A stretch of 64,000 nt of DNA from contig NC_091695.1 in the NCBI RefSeq assembly GCF_041296265.1, positions 13,127,001-13,191,000 on the forward strand, in the 5' to 3' direction. The notes under the pieces were generated by a model that saw nothing but the letters and a program-made list of their open reading frames with translations, searched no databases and had not been told where the DNA came from. Below are positions 24,459-35,925 of this stretch, piece by piece (position 1 is the stretch's first letter; each line of letters opens with the position of its first letter). The DNA comes from Equus caballus. Lineage: Eukaryota > Chordata > Mammalia > Perissodactyla > Equidae. The position numbers and the translations under genes were made by a program.

Positions 24459-24827
24459 AATAAAACATTAAAGATAAACGGAAGGGAAACACCATAAATA
24501 AATATAACCTTGTCATTTTAACCACAAAATCACCACACAAGAAGGAAGAGGAAAAAAAATCTGACAATAACAACCGAGAAGGGGAAGAGAAAAGGGATGG
24601 AACGTTTTAATTTTAGGAAATAAGAGGCTATCAGAAAAAGGACTATCTCATCTACGAGATGTGTTATACAAACCACCGGGTAACCAGTAAATAAATAACA
24701 AGAATAAAGACACAAATTACAAATAAGAAGACACCCAGTACAGAAATTTACCTACCTGAATTAGGAATCCAAAATTCATGGGACGAGAAACAAAGGAAAT
24801 GAAGAGAACTGGAAAAGAAGTGATAAA

Positions 24828-27800
24828 ATGGCAGCAGTAGGCCCCCACGTTTCGATAATCACTCTGAATGTAAATGGATTGAACTCTCCAATCAAAAGAA
24901 ATAGAGTGGCAGGATGGATCAAAGAACAAGATCCAACAATATGCTGCCTCCAGGAAACACAGATCAGCCCCAAAGACAAACACAGACTCAGAGTGAAGGG
25001 ATGGAAGACAATACTCCAAGCTAATAATGAACAAAAAAAAAAAACAAAACAGGTATTGCCATACTTATATCAGACAAAGTAGACTTCAAAGCAAAACAGA
25101 TAAAGAAAGACAAAGAGGGGCAGTTTATAATGATAAAAGGGACACTCCACCAAGATGACATAACACTTATAAATATATACACACCCAACACAGGAGCACC
25201 AAAATTTGTAAAGCAACTATTAACAAAAATACAGGGAGACATCGAGAGCAATACAATAATAGTAGGGGACATCAACACCCCATTAACATCAATGGATAGA
25301 TCATCCAGACAGAAAATCAAAAAGGAAATTATAGAATTAAATGAAAAATTAGACTAGATGGACTTAATAGATATGTAAAGAACACTTCATCCAAAACCAG
25401 CAGGTTACACACTCTTCCCAAGTGTGCATGGAACGTTCTCAAGGATAGACCATATCTTGGGACACAAAGCAAGCATCAATAAATTCAAGAGGGTTGAAAT
25501 AATATTGAGCATCTTTTCAGATCATAATACTATGAAACTAGAAATCAACTACAAGAATAAAGCTGGGAATGGGGCAAAAATGTGGAGACTAAACAACATG
25601 CTACTGAACAAACAATGGATTATTGAAGAAATTAAAGAAGAAATTGAATATCATCTGGAGACAAATGAAAATACACCATATCAACTTATTTGGGACGTAG
25701 CAAAAGCAGTCCTAACAGGGAAATTCATTGCAATGCAGGCTCACCTCAATAAGCAAGAAAAATCTTACATAAACAACCTCAAATGATACCTAAAAGAATT
25801 AAAAAAAGAACAAACAAAGCCCAAAGTCAGTAGAAGGAGGGAAATAATGAAAATTAGAGCAGAAATAAACGATATTGAAACTAAAAAGACAGTAGATAGG
25901 ATCGATGAAACAAAGACTTCGTTCTTTGAAAAAGTTAACAAAATCAGTAAACCCTTAGCCAGACTCACTAAGAAAAAAGAGAGAAGTCTCAAATAAATAA
26001 AATTAGAAATGAGAAAGGAGAAATCACAACATATACCAAAGAAATACAAAGGATCATAAGAGAATACTATGGAAAACTATATGCCAACAAATTGAACAAC
26101 CTAGAAGAAATGGATAAATTCCTAGACTCTTACAACCTCCCCAAACTGAATCAGGAAGAAATAGAGAATCTGAATAGATCAATCACAAGTAAAGAAATAT
26201 AAACAGTAATGAAAACCTCCCCAAAAATAAGAGTCCAGTACCAGATGCCTTCTCTGGAGAATTCTACCAAACATTCAAAGAAGATTTAATGCCTATCCTT
26301 CTCAAACTATTCCAGAAAATTGAGGAAGATGGAGCACAACCTAACACATTCTATGAAGCCAACATCACCCTGATCCCCAAACCTGACAAGGACAACTCAA
26401 AGAAGGAAAACTACAGGCCAATATCACTGATGAACATAGATGCGAAAATCCTCAGCAAAATTTTGGCAAACCGAATACAGCAATACATCAAAAAGATTAT
26501 ACACCATGATCAAGTGAGATTTATACCAGGGACACAGGGATGATTCAACATCCACAAGTCAATCAACGTGATTCACTACATTAACAAAATGAGAAACAAA
26601 AACCACATGATCATCTCAATAGATGCAGAGAAAGTGTTCAACAAGATCTAACATCCATTTATGATAAAAACCCTCAATAAAATGGGTATAGAAATAAAGT
26701 ACCTCAACATAATAAAGGCCATATATGACAAACCCACAGCCAACATCATACTTAATGGACAGAAACTGAAACTCATTCCTCTGAGGACAGGAAAAAGACA
26801 AGGGTGCCCACTTTCACCACTCCTATTCAACATAGTACTGGAGGTGTTGGCCAGAGCAATTCGGCAGGACAAATACATAAAAAGAATCCACATAGGCAAT
26901 GAAGAAGTAAATCTCTCGCTGTTTGCAGACAACATGATCTTATATATAGAAAACCCCAAAGAATCCATAGGAAAACTATTAGAAACAATCAATAGCTACA
27001 GCAAAGTAGCAGGGTATAAAATGAACATACATAAATCAGTAGCATCTACAAATGCTAAAAATGAACTAACAGAGAAAGAACTCAAGAACTCAATCCCATT
27101 CACAATCGCAACGAAAAGAACACAATACTTTGGGATAAATTTAACCAAGGAAGTGAAAGCTCTATACAATGAAAATAACCAGGCTTTCTTGAAAGAAATT
27201 GAAGATGACATAAAGAGATGGAAAGTCATTACAAGCACATGGACTGGAAGAATAAACATAGTTAAAATGTCCGTACTACCTAAAGCAATCTACAGATTCA
27301 ATGCTATCCGAATTAGAATCCCAATGACACTCTTTACAGAAATTGAACAAAGAATCCTAAAACTCATATGGGGCAGCAAAAGACCCCAAATTGCTAAAAC
27401 AATCCTGAGAAAGAACAAAGCCAGAGGCATCACAATCCCTCACTTCAAAGCATACTACAAAGCTACAGTAATCAAAACAGCATGGTACTGGTACAAAAGC
27501 AGGTGCACGAATCAATGGAACAGAATTGAAAGTCCAGAAATAAAACCACACATCTATGGAGAGCTAATCTTTGACAAAGGAGCTGAGGACTTACAATGGA
27601 GCAAAGAAAATTTCTTCAACAAATGGTGCTGGGAAAACTGGACAGCCACATGTAAAAGAATGAAAATTGACCTTTCTTTTTCAGCATTCACAAAAATAAA
27701 CTCAAAATGAATCAAAGACCTAAAGATTAGGCCTGAAACAATAAGTCTTCTAGAAGAGAATATAGGCAGTCCACTCTTTGACATCAGTTTCAGAAGAATC

Positions 27801-28376
27801 GTTTTGAACACCATAAGCCCTCAGACGAGGGAAACAATAGAAAGAATAAACAAATGGGACTTCTTCAGGCTAATAAGCTTCTTCAAGGCAAGGGAAAACA
27901 GGATTGAAACAAAAACACAGCCCACTAATTGGGAAAAAATATTTACAAGTTATTTATCCGACAAAAGGTTAATTTCCATAATATATAAAGAACTCACACG
28001 GCTCAACAACAAAAAATCAAACTGCCCCATCAAAAAATGGGCAGGGGACGTGAACAGACATTTCACCAAACAAGATATACGTATGGTCAATAGACACATG
28101 AAAAGATGCTCACCATCACTAATCATCAGGGAAATGCAAATCAAAACTACACTAAGATATCACCTTACACCTGTTAGAATGGCAAAAATAGACAAAACCA
28201 AGAATGACAAATGTTGGAGAGGCTGTGGAGATAAAGGAACCCTCATACACTGTTGGTGGGAATGCAAACTGGTGCAGCCACTATGGAAAACAGTATGGAG
28301 ATTTCTCAAAAAGTTGAAAATAGAAATACCTTATGACCCAGCCATTCCACTACTGGGTATCAACCCAAGAACCTGA
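24828..28376 (+). pseudogene. L1 ORF2 remnant (inner element): endonuclease and reverse transcriptase
   Basis: The ATG at 24,828 begins MAAVGPHVSIITLNVNGLN, the apurinic-like endonuclease domain, with the CLQET motif of the active site. Further blocks are the 'DRSSRQKIKKEIIELNEKL' region (25,300) and 'IDHILGHKASINKFKR' (25,440). The RT domain from 26,289 carries [25 protein letters not shown] and LFADNMILY. The zinc-knuckle end is [19 protein letters not shown] (28,212), and the frame closes at 28,376. The catalytic FADD is FADN here (codon at 26,941). The frame changes near 25,085 and again near 25,790-26,280, and there are isolated stops, so no full protein can be made. Confidence 0.92.
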
Positions 28377-28814
28377 AATCAGCAATTCCAAAAGTCACAT
28401 GCACCCCTATGTTCATCACAGCATTATTCACGATAGCCAAGATTTGGAACCAGCCAAAGTGCCCAGCAACCAATGATTGGATAAAGAAGATATAGTATAT
28501 AGACAATGGAATACTACTCAGCCATAAAAAAGGACAAAGTAGTCCCATTCACCACAACACGGATTGACATTGAGGGTATTGTGTTGAGTGAAATAAGCCA
28601 GACAGAGAAAGATGAACTCTGTATGACTCCACTCATAGGTGATAGTTAACATATAGACAAAGAGAACTGATCTGTGGTTTCCAGGGGAAAGAAGGGGTGG
28701 GAGGAGAGCACAAAGGGTGAATTGGTGTACCTTCAGCATGACTAACAATAATGTACAACTGTAATTTCACAAGGTTGTTAACTATCATAATCTTAATAAA
28801 AAAATTAGAAATAC

Positions 28815-29312
28815 CATAGGAACCAGCCATCCTACTACTGGATATCTATCCAAAGAAATTGAAATGGCAATTCTAAGAGACTTACACATCCCTATGTTCA
28901 TTGGAGCATTATTCACAATAGCCAAGACGTGGAAGCAACCTAAGTTCCCATCGAGTGGTGACTGGATAAAGAAGATATGGTGTATATATATACAAGGGGA
29001 TACTACGCAGCCATAAAAAATGACAAAGTCATCCCATTCACAACTAGATGGATGGATCTTAAGGGTATTATGTTAATCTAAATAAGCCAGATAGACAAAT
29101 TCAAACACTGTATGATTCCACTCATATGTGGAAGATAAACAAACACATGGACAAAGAGAACAGATTAGTGGTTACCAGTGGGGAGGGGAGTTGAGAGTGG
29201 GTACAAAGGGTGAAAGGGTGTACCTATACAATGACTGACAAATAATGTGCAACTTAAATTTCACAATATTGTAAACTATCATAACATCAATAAAATAAAA
29301 TAAAAGCAAACT
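28815..29312 (+). mobile_element. Outer L1 LINE, 3' end after the inner insertion
   Basis: Continues the outer element: 'ggaaccagccatcctactac', 'attcacaatagccaagacgt', 'ccataaaaaatgacaaagtc', then a 3' UTR ending 'aataaaataaaataaaag'. At about 29,313 the sequence returns to the duplicated OR8K flank ('ctgtgttttaggt', matching 4,786). Confidence 0.92.
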
Positions 29313-29760
29313 GTGTTTTAGGTTAGGATCATAGGAATGAGTGTACTATATATTTTCATGTAAATGGACATTAAGAAATTCAGTATAAAAAATCTAGGAT
29401 GAAAAGGATATCATTATGGAATTGCATATGAGAAATAACCCTTACCACTTCAAAACTGGTCCAGGTGTCTTGACTGGGAAGTCTATTAAATGGTTAGGGA
29501 AAATAAAGTAATCAATTCTACGCATTTTATTCTAGAAAACTGAAGTGCTGGTGTATATCCCAACTTTCTTTATGAGGAGAGATATTCCCTGATATCAAAA
29601 GCAGACAAAGGTATTATAAGAAAAGAAAACAACAGAGCAATATCTGTCATAACCATTTATGCAACAACTCTAATAGAATTTTATTAAATTGAATCTAGTA
29701 TTATGTAAAAACAATAATGTGCCATTTTAGGCTTACCCCAGAAATTTACAGTTGGTTTAA
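29313..29760. other. Duplicated OR8K flank, continued
   Basis: Aligns with about 4,786-5,240 of unit 1 ('ccctgatatcaaaagcagac' beside 'ccctgatataaaaagcagac'). The 67-residue open frame of unit 1 (4,970-5,173) is not kept open here, arguing against coding. Confidence 0.6.
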
Positions 29761-31445
29761 TATTGAAAAATGAAATAATCATATTAAGAAACTGAAAAGG
29801 AAAATTTTTTTAGTACCTCAATAAATGCACCAGAGCATTTTAAAGTTTCAACATCCATTAGGAATAAAAATTTTGACCAGACTGCTATTAAATGGGACTT
29901 TCTAAACCTGATAAAGTTCACCAACAGAAAACCTACAACTAACATCATATACTATATTAAAAAATGAAATACATTTCCACTGAGATTAGAAACAAGACAA
30001 GTAGGATCTTCTAATTCTATTCAATATTGTACTGGAGATTTTATCCAACACAACATGGCAAGAAGAAAAATTTAATAGAAAGTGTTTAGTTTGGAAAAGA
30101 GGAAATAAAATTGTGTTTATAAGTAGATGACAAGATTGTACAGGTAGAAATCTAACTGAATCTACAGAAAATTTATTAAATTAAAAAATGAACTTATCGT
30201 CATTTCAAAAGAAAGATTAGTATATGCTGCCCATACAAAATTAGAAATAGAAATTTAAAATACCTGTTACAAATACTTTAAGATGATAAAATACTTCAAA
30301 ATAAACCTGAAAAGATATATATGAAAAGCCTGAACACTAATAATTAAGAAACATTTTAAAAGATGTTAAATAAACCTAATTAAATGAGTATATACCATGT
30401 TCATTTACTGGAATATTCAATATTGTTAAAATATTAAACTTTCTCAAATGTATCTATAAATTCAGTGCAACACTGATAAAAACCCGAGCAGGTATTATTT
30501 TTTGGTAGGTTTTGGGAAGATGAAAGTAAAATATGTGAAGAAACACAAAATACCTAAATAGCTGAATTAACTTTAAAAAGGAGGAACAAAGTTCTAATAC
30601 AAATGCTAAGACAAACAATAACCGCTTTCCAGTTTTATTCCAAAGCTACAGTTCTTAAAATTCTACTTCAGTGAAACGATATTGATAGAACAGGAATGGA
30701 CCCATGCATATATGAACAGTGAACTTCCCACAAGGCAAAAGCAAAAAGATCATTTGATGGGGAAAAGATAGACTTTGTAAAAGTAGTGATGGACTAATTA
30801 GATGCACGTACACAAATATTGAACATTGATCCATAACTCACACAAAGATTCACAGAAAATGGTTCACAGGTGTAAATGTGATACCTGAAAATCTAAAAAT
30901 TTCAGAAGAAAAATAATTGGAAATATTAAAATGACCTTCGGTTATGTAAAGATTTGTTAGATACAACACCAGAAAGAAAACTGATAAAATAAAAATTTGA
31001 TACATTGGACATCAAAATTAAATCTTTTGCTCTTCAAAAGATGGTTTTAGGAGGAATTAAAACCAAGGTATATTCTGGGACACAATATTTTCAAGTAATG
31101 CATCTCCTAAAGGTCTTGTTCCACACTATATACAGAGGTCTCACGACTCAATAATAAAAATAATAATAAATAGCCGAAATGTTTGAAAAATCACTTTACC
31201 AAATAACATATAAAGAGGGCAAATATGCACATAAAAAGTTGCTTGGCATCATTATTCACTAATGAAATTCTATTTAAAACTTCAATAAGATAAAACTATA
31301 TAACATATGTATGATGACATGTGTGTGTGTGTGTGTGTGTGTAGAGAGGAATAGAGACTTTCATTCACAGTTGGTGGAAAAGTAAAATGGTATAAATATG
31401 TGAAAACAATTTGTTATAAGAATCATTGTCTTAAAAATTAAACTT
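29761..31445 (+). mobile_element. Old L1 fragment, reverse-transcriptase region to 3' part
   Basis: Strongly decayed L1-like DNA: 'tcctattcaacattgtactggag'-like block at 30,015-30,040, 'gatgacaagattgtacagg' at 30,125, and the 'gatataaattcagtgcaac' region near 30,460. It probably descends from the same old insertion as, or one next to, the fragment at 5,440-7,065. No frame of note survives. Confidence 0.6.
31319..31342. repeat. (GT)n microsatellite
   Basis: About eleven perfect GT units within the old L1 fragment. Confidence 0.9.
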
Positions 31446-33016
31446 GCATTTAATGTAATTTAGTCATTTCACTCCCATTTAATGAAGACGGAATAGATCT
31501 GATTCGGAGTGGGGGTTGCACAGAATGGAATAACTGAAATGATACCATATGCGTTAAAGAAAACAAACAAAAGCAAAAGCCAAGTGGTAAACAGGTGATG
31601 GAAACTCAGATAAAATGACAAGTAACGGTAACTAATATCTGTCCCTGAGGGAAAAGTAAAACAACACGAACAACAAATCAAGGAAGCAACCTCATATTTG
31701 CATAATGCCTTGTTTTAATTTCCTAAATGTTTTTAAATCATGTAATTAGGCAGTGTTTAAACATTTCTACTGCATCAATCATCCGAGGAGACCTCTGTGG
31801 AAAAGCAGACTCTTGATGGGCATGCTCTACAGGTACAATATTTTAATTAAGATTCCTGTATGGTACAAAAGGAAAGTTAATCAAAATTAAAAAATTGGAA
31901 GAAAGGCAGGAAGGAAAGAAGGAAGAGAGGGAGGGAGGAAGGAAGAGAAGGAGGGAGGAATTAAGTCAGGAAGGAAGAAAGGAAAGAAAGAAGGAGAAGT
32001 CAGTGAATACCAATTGTCCTTGACAAAGGGAAACCTCAGGGCATTTTCTTGTGCTCCCAAATACTTGAGGGATAATCACCAAATTGCTTGGCATGCCCTC
32101 AGGGAGAGTTTGAAAAGTGAAAAAGATTCATAAATTGTTCTCACTTTTCCATGAAAGAAACACATGAGGGAGTCAAGACAGAAGCTTCATCACAGGTAAA
32201 AAGAATATTTAGTGTGGTGTCTTCTGTTCCTAATATGGACAAATTTCAGGGACACATCCAAAGTTCCACATTAATCCAATGGTGAAGCCCTAGCAAAATG
32301 TGACCATTTCTGATTCAGTTCTCTTTGCCTTCTTCTACTCCATAACGCCTGAGCAGGACTAGGACCCCTCTCCTTTAGTCTTCATATTAATGTTTCAAGT
32401 ATTTTCACATGGGTTGACAGACTAAATGCACAAAAGCACCTTTGAAACATCATCATGCCATTGCTTATAAAATATTCATTTTAAATAAATAATTATATCT
32501 TAATGCAGCCCAAAACTGAGATCAAATGAAGCATAACTAGACATGAATTCTTAAAAATTGGAAAAATTAAGAAGCTGCAGGTATTCAGTCTCTCCTTTTG
32601 ATGTCCTTCCAAATTCTTAGTTATTTCATGTGTCTAGGCTCTTTATTGTGACCTTCATGATATAATTGATTGTTTTATGATTATTTAAATAAATAAATTT
32701 AAATAAATTTAGATTCCAGATTTCTTGATGAGACAAAAGAGGATTTTCACCACGCATTGAAGTATGAAAAGTATTATTTGGATATTAACAGACTTTAAGT
32801 ACCCAGTTTTATAGAAATGGTACAATGTTCTTCAATTTCAAGTGGTATCTGACAGAAAGCAGTTATAATTATCTCAAAGAGAGTAACTTAAAAGAATGTC
32901 AATTGGTATTCAACAAAGATATTAAATTGTGAAAAAGCACTGTGGCTCCTTCCACAGAATGCTAAAGCTTGTGAGAAAAAAAGTTTTGTTTTTCTTTACC
33001 TTACAGATAAACCTGC
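31446..33016. other. Flank between unit 2 and the third OR8K copy
   Basis: Aligns with about 7,690-9,835 of unit 1, except for the repeats each copy gained separately. No gene. A polypyrimidine run followed by 'cttacag' at 32,987-33,006 looks like a splice acceptor just before the OR pseudogene, as OR coding exons usually have. Confidence 0.55.
31902..31996. repeat. Purine-rich (GAAG/GGA)n tract
   Basis: Almost purely G and A on the plus strand ('aaggaaagaaggaagaga', 'gggaggaaggaagagaagg'). A simple sequence, with a few T interruptions. Confidence 0.85.
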
Positions 33017-33826
33017 AAGGAAACACAAAATCTAACAATGCTAAATAAGTTCATTGTAATGGGTATCACAGAATGCCCTGAGCTTCAGGCTCCATTACTG
33101 GGGCTCTTCCTCATCATCTACATGATCTCAGCTGTGGGCAACTTGGGCATGGTCATCCTCACCAAGATGGACTCAAGGCTACAAACATCCATGTACTTCT
33201 TTCTCAGACAGCTGGCTTTTACTGATCTTGGATATTCAACAACCGTGGGACCCAAAATGTTGGTAAATCTTTTTGTGCATCAAAATACAATCTTCTGTTA
33301 TTTTTGTGTTATACAATAGCTTTCTTTTTTATGTTTATTATTAGTTAACACTTTATTCTGTTGGCAATGTCCTATGACTGTTATGTGGCCATCTGTAACC
33401 CTCTTCTGTATCCAGTTATCACGTCATAATGTGTTTGTCAGGTGCTTGTGACAATCCCCTCTCTCTATAGCACATGCTTCTGTTCTACTCACTGTAAAGA
33501 TTTTTAATTTATCTTTCTGTGGTTATAATGTTGTCAGTCATTTCTATTGTGATTGTTTCCTTTGTCATCCTTGCTCTGCTCAAATACACAGGAAATTGAA
33601 TTGATTATTCTGATTTTGGCCAGTGGTGATTTGATTTCATCCCTTCTGATGTTTCTTGTGTGTTACCTGTTCATCCACATACCCATTCTCAGGATGAACT
33701 CTGCTGAGTGTAGGTACAAGGCTTTTTCTACCTGTGCATCCCACTTGACTGTGGTCATAGTATTTTATGGGACTTTGATATTTATGTATGTGCAGCCCAA
33801 ATACAGTCATTCCTTTGCCACTGATT
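33017..33826 (+). pseudogene. OR8K3-like: OR8K3-like olfactory receptor pseudogene, third copy, 3'-truncated
   Basis: It aligns with the intact gene from its first codons (the ATG is now AAG at about 33,017) to HSFATD in the third extracellular loop, then stops abruptly. The open part runs from an internal Met at 33,038 through TM1-TM3 ([35 protein letters not shown]) to a TAG at 33,317. Further defects are one or more shifts near 33,330-33,560 and Asp-Cys-Tyr in place of Asp-Arg-Tyr (33,375-33,383). The last segment is again readable ([24 protein letters not shown]). The TM7 end is missing because the sequence joins another OR. Confidence 0.9.
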
Positions 33827-33832
33827 TGTTTG

Positions 33833-33856
33833 CAACAAATGCCTTTGCATTTGTTG
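33833..33856. repeat. Perfect inverted repeat at the OR-OR junction
   Basis: Two 10-base arms, 'caacaaatgc' (33,833-33,842) and 'gcatttgttg' (33,847-33,856), are separated by 'cttt'. They lie exactly where OR8K3-like sequence stops and OR8K1-like sequence begins. Neither arm is expected in full from the flanking genes, so part may be filler made at the break. Confidence 0.8.
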
Positions 33857-34570
33857 ATTATTAATCTTGGTTACTACACTGTCATTGACTCAAAAATGAT
33901 AGTAAATTTTGTAGTGCACAAAAATGCAATTTCCTACACCCAGCTAGTATGCCTTGAGATCTTCATTATCACTGAACTGATTATTCTATCATCAATGGCC
34001 TATGATCACTATAAACCCATCTGCAAACCTCTTCTCTACTTGGTCATCGTGACAGAGAAAGTGCTTTGGGGGCTGGAACTTACTCCTTATCTATACAGCC
34101 TATTTGTGTCACTATGCCCACAATTAAGTTATTTAACTTGTTCTTCTGTGGCTCTAGCATCATCAGTTATTTTTAATGTGACTGCTTCCCTCTGGTATCG
34201 TTGTCTGTTCCAACACACATGAACTGGAATTGAGCATTTTGATCTTTTTCAGCTGTAATTTGCTCTTTTCCCTCTTGATTGTTCTAGAATCTTGTATGTT
34301 TATCCTTGTGGCCATTCTCAGAATGAACTTAACCGAGAATAGCTACAAAGACTTCTCCACCTGCAGCTTCCATCTGACAGTGGTGATTTTGTTCTATGGA
34401 ACCTTATTGTTAATTTACCTGCAACCCAAACCCAGCGGTACTTTGATATTGATAAAATGGCCTCTGGGTTTTACACCTTGGTGATCCCTATGCTGAATCC
34501 ATTAATTTACAGCCTAAGGAACAAAGTAGAAGATACTCTGAAGAAAACTGTAAATTCCTGTTTAATTTAA
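33850..34570 (+). pseudogene. OR8K1: OR8K1-like olfactory receptor pseudogene, 5'-truncated
   Basis: It starts in TM2 (YYTVIDSKMIVNFVVHK; human OR8K1 has YSTVIAPKMLVNFIVHK) and continues through TM3, the VTEKVLWGLELTPYLYS segment (OR8K1: AEKVLWVLVIVPYLYS) and SNTHELELSILIFFSCN, to [18 protein letters not shown] with a TAA at 34,568. These match recalled human OR8K1 better than OR8K3. Everything before TM2 is absent. The DRY motif is Asp-His-Tyr (34,005), and small shifts occur near 33,945, 34,110-34,215 and 34,440. It lies head-to-tail against the preceding OR8K3-like pseudogene. Confidence 0.88.
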
Positions 34571-35754
34571 TCTAAATGTTCAGTTGCCAAGGTGAGTTTA
34601 AAAATTTTTGTTTGATCCTTGTCAGAAGAATAATAGCATCAAAAAGTAGAAATATTTTACCAGATTAAATTTTCATCGCTTTCTGGACAAAACACTTCTT
34701 TCTATATCTCCCTGTACTCTTCTCCACTTCAACGGAATAAATAAGTATTGTAGCCAGATAATGTGAGTCTCAATGATTTTCAAGTTCGTATTGGAACCTA
34801 TTTTATTTAGAAATAAGGCAAATCATACTACACTTTTGGTGGGACTTAGAATTGCTAGGATAAAAAAGTCTTAAATACTCAAAATAGAGCAAAAGTAACC
34901 AGAAAATTTGAAATATATATTTTATAGCAGTCTCTGTGTATTAAAGATAAGTAAGACTGAACCATGAAGACTATGTAGGCTAGATAGGAGACAAAATAAG
35001 TAAATGTGAGATTATAACACAATATGAAAAAACTGACTCAATAATCTAGGCTAATTATAAAATAAACCAAACCACCTCAAAATGAGATTTTCAATCAAAT
35101 TGAGTTAATATTTTATATTTAAAAGATAGAGGGGAAATTTGGGAAAATTTTTGATTAAGAGCCATGACAAAAATATTGGCTAATTGTGGGTCCCCCTTGA
35201 CAGATGCTCACACTACACCTAATTTCGGTTTATTATAGCCTCTTGATAAACAAGCTGACTTTGAATTGGCAAAGTCAAAATAAATGAGTATCTGGTCATC
35301 TACTGGAATGACAATAATGTTTTGCAAAATCTATAGCAATGACAAATGTTAAAGATAAATGATACACTCAATAGTTAATTGCATTTTTTTCATGCCTATT
35401 TTACTCCTTCACAAGCTTTTATACACAGTGACAATATGTTGCATGGATTCTGTGCTAGGACAATGCTTCATGCACATTGTGTACTCTTTCAGCAAATGAA
35501 CAGATGCCTTAGATCTTAGTATTCTCCTTATTCGAATAGACATTTTTTAGATTTCTTAAAGTATATACACTACCCCAGTCATGCTTGTTTCAATCTATCC
35601 TAGCATTCAAAGTGAAATTTGTGAGGAATAAGTTAGAATATGTACCAAAGTCTCTCCATCCCAGACCTAAGAATTTTGTTTATTTTCCCTTTTTTAATCT
35701 ACTGAAGTTTACTTTATTCAAGAGAGTTGACCTTAAGTGTTGTCATTATGAAAA
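34571..35754. other. Intergenic, nothing recognised
   Basis: 3' flank of the OR8K1-like pseudogene. AT-rich, without a repeat I can name or a convincing reading frame. Confidence 0.4.
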
Positions 35755-35925
35755 GAAAAAAAAAATTCTCTATGATCTGATAGATATGTTAATTAGCTTG
35801 ATTTTGGTAGCCATTTCACAATATGTATATATATATATCAAAGCATGATGTTGTACACCTTAAATATATACAACTGTTATTTATCACTTGTAACCTCAAC
35901 AAAGCTGGAAAAAATTTAAATCAAA
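35755..35925 (+). mobile_element. Short old L1 3' end
   Basis: 'attagcttgattttggtagc', 'caaagcatgatgttgtacac' and 'cttaaatatatacaactgtt' are typical of an old L1 3' UTR, ending 'cctcaacaaagctgg'. 5'-truncated. Confidence 0.7.

Larger units (their letters stand above)
22030..28799 (+). mobile_element. Inner L1 LINE, full length, inserted in the outer L1
   Basis: A complete L1 of about 6.77 kb: 5' end 'ggcaggtgggaccaagatgg', a monomer-bearing 5' UTR, ORF1, ORF2, and a 3' UTR ending 'tcataatcttaataaaaaaa'. The flanking direct repeat is 'aaaaatagaaatac' at 22,015-22,028 and 'aaaaattagaaatac' at 28,800-28,814. The outer L1 resumes exactly where it stopped. The copy is better preserved than its host: ORF2 holds an unbroken 349-codon run (26,661-27,710), but several stops and shifts make it inactive. 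Confidence 0.95.
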
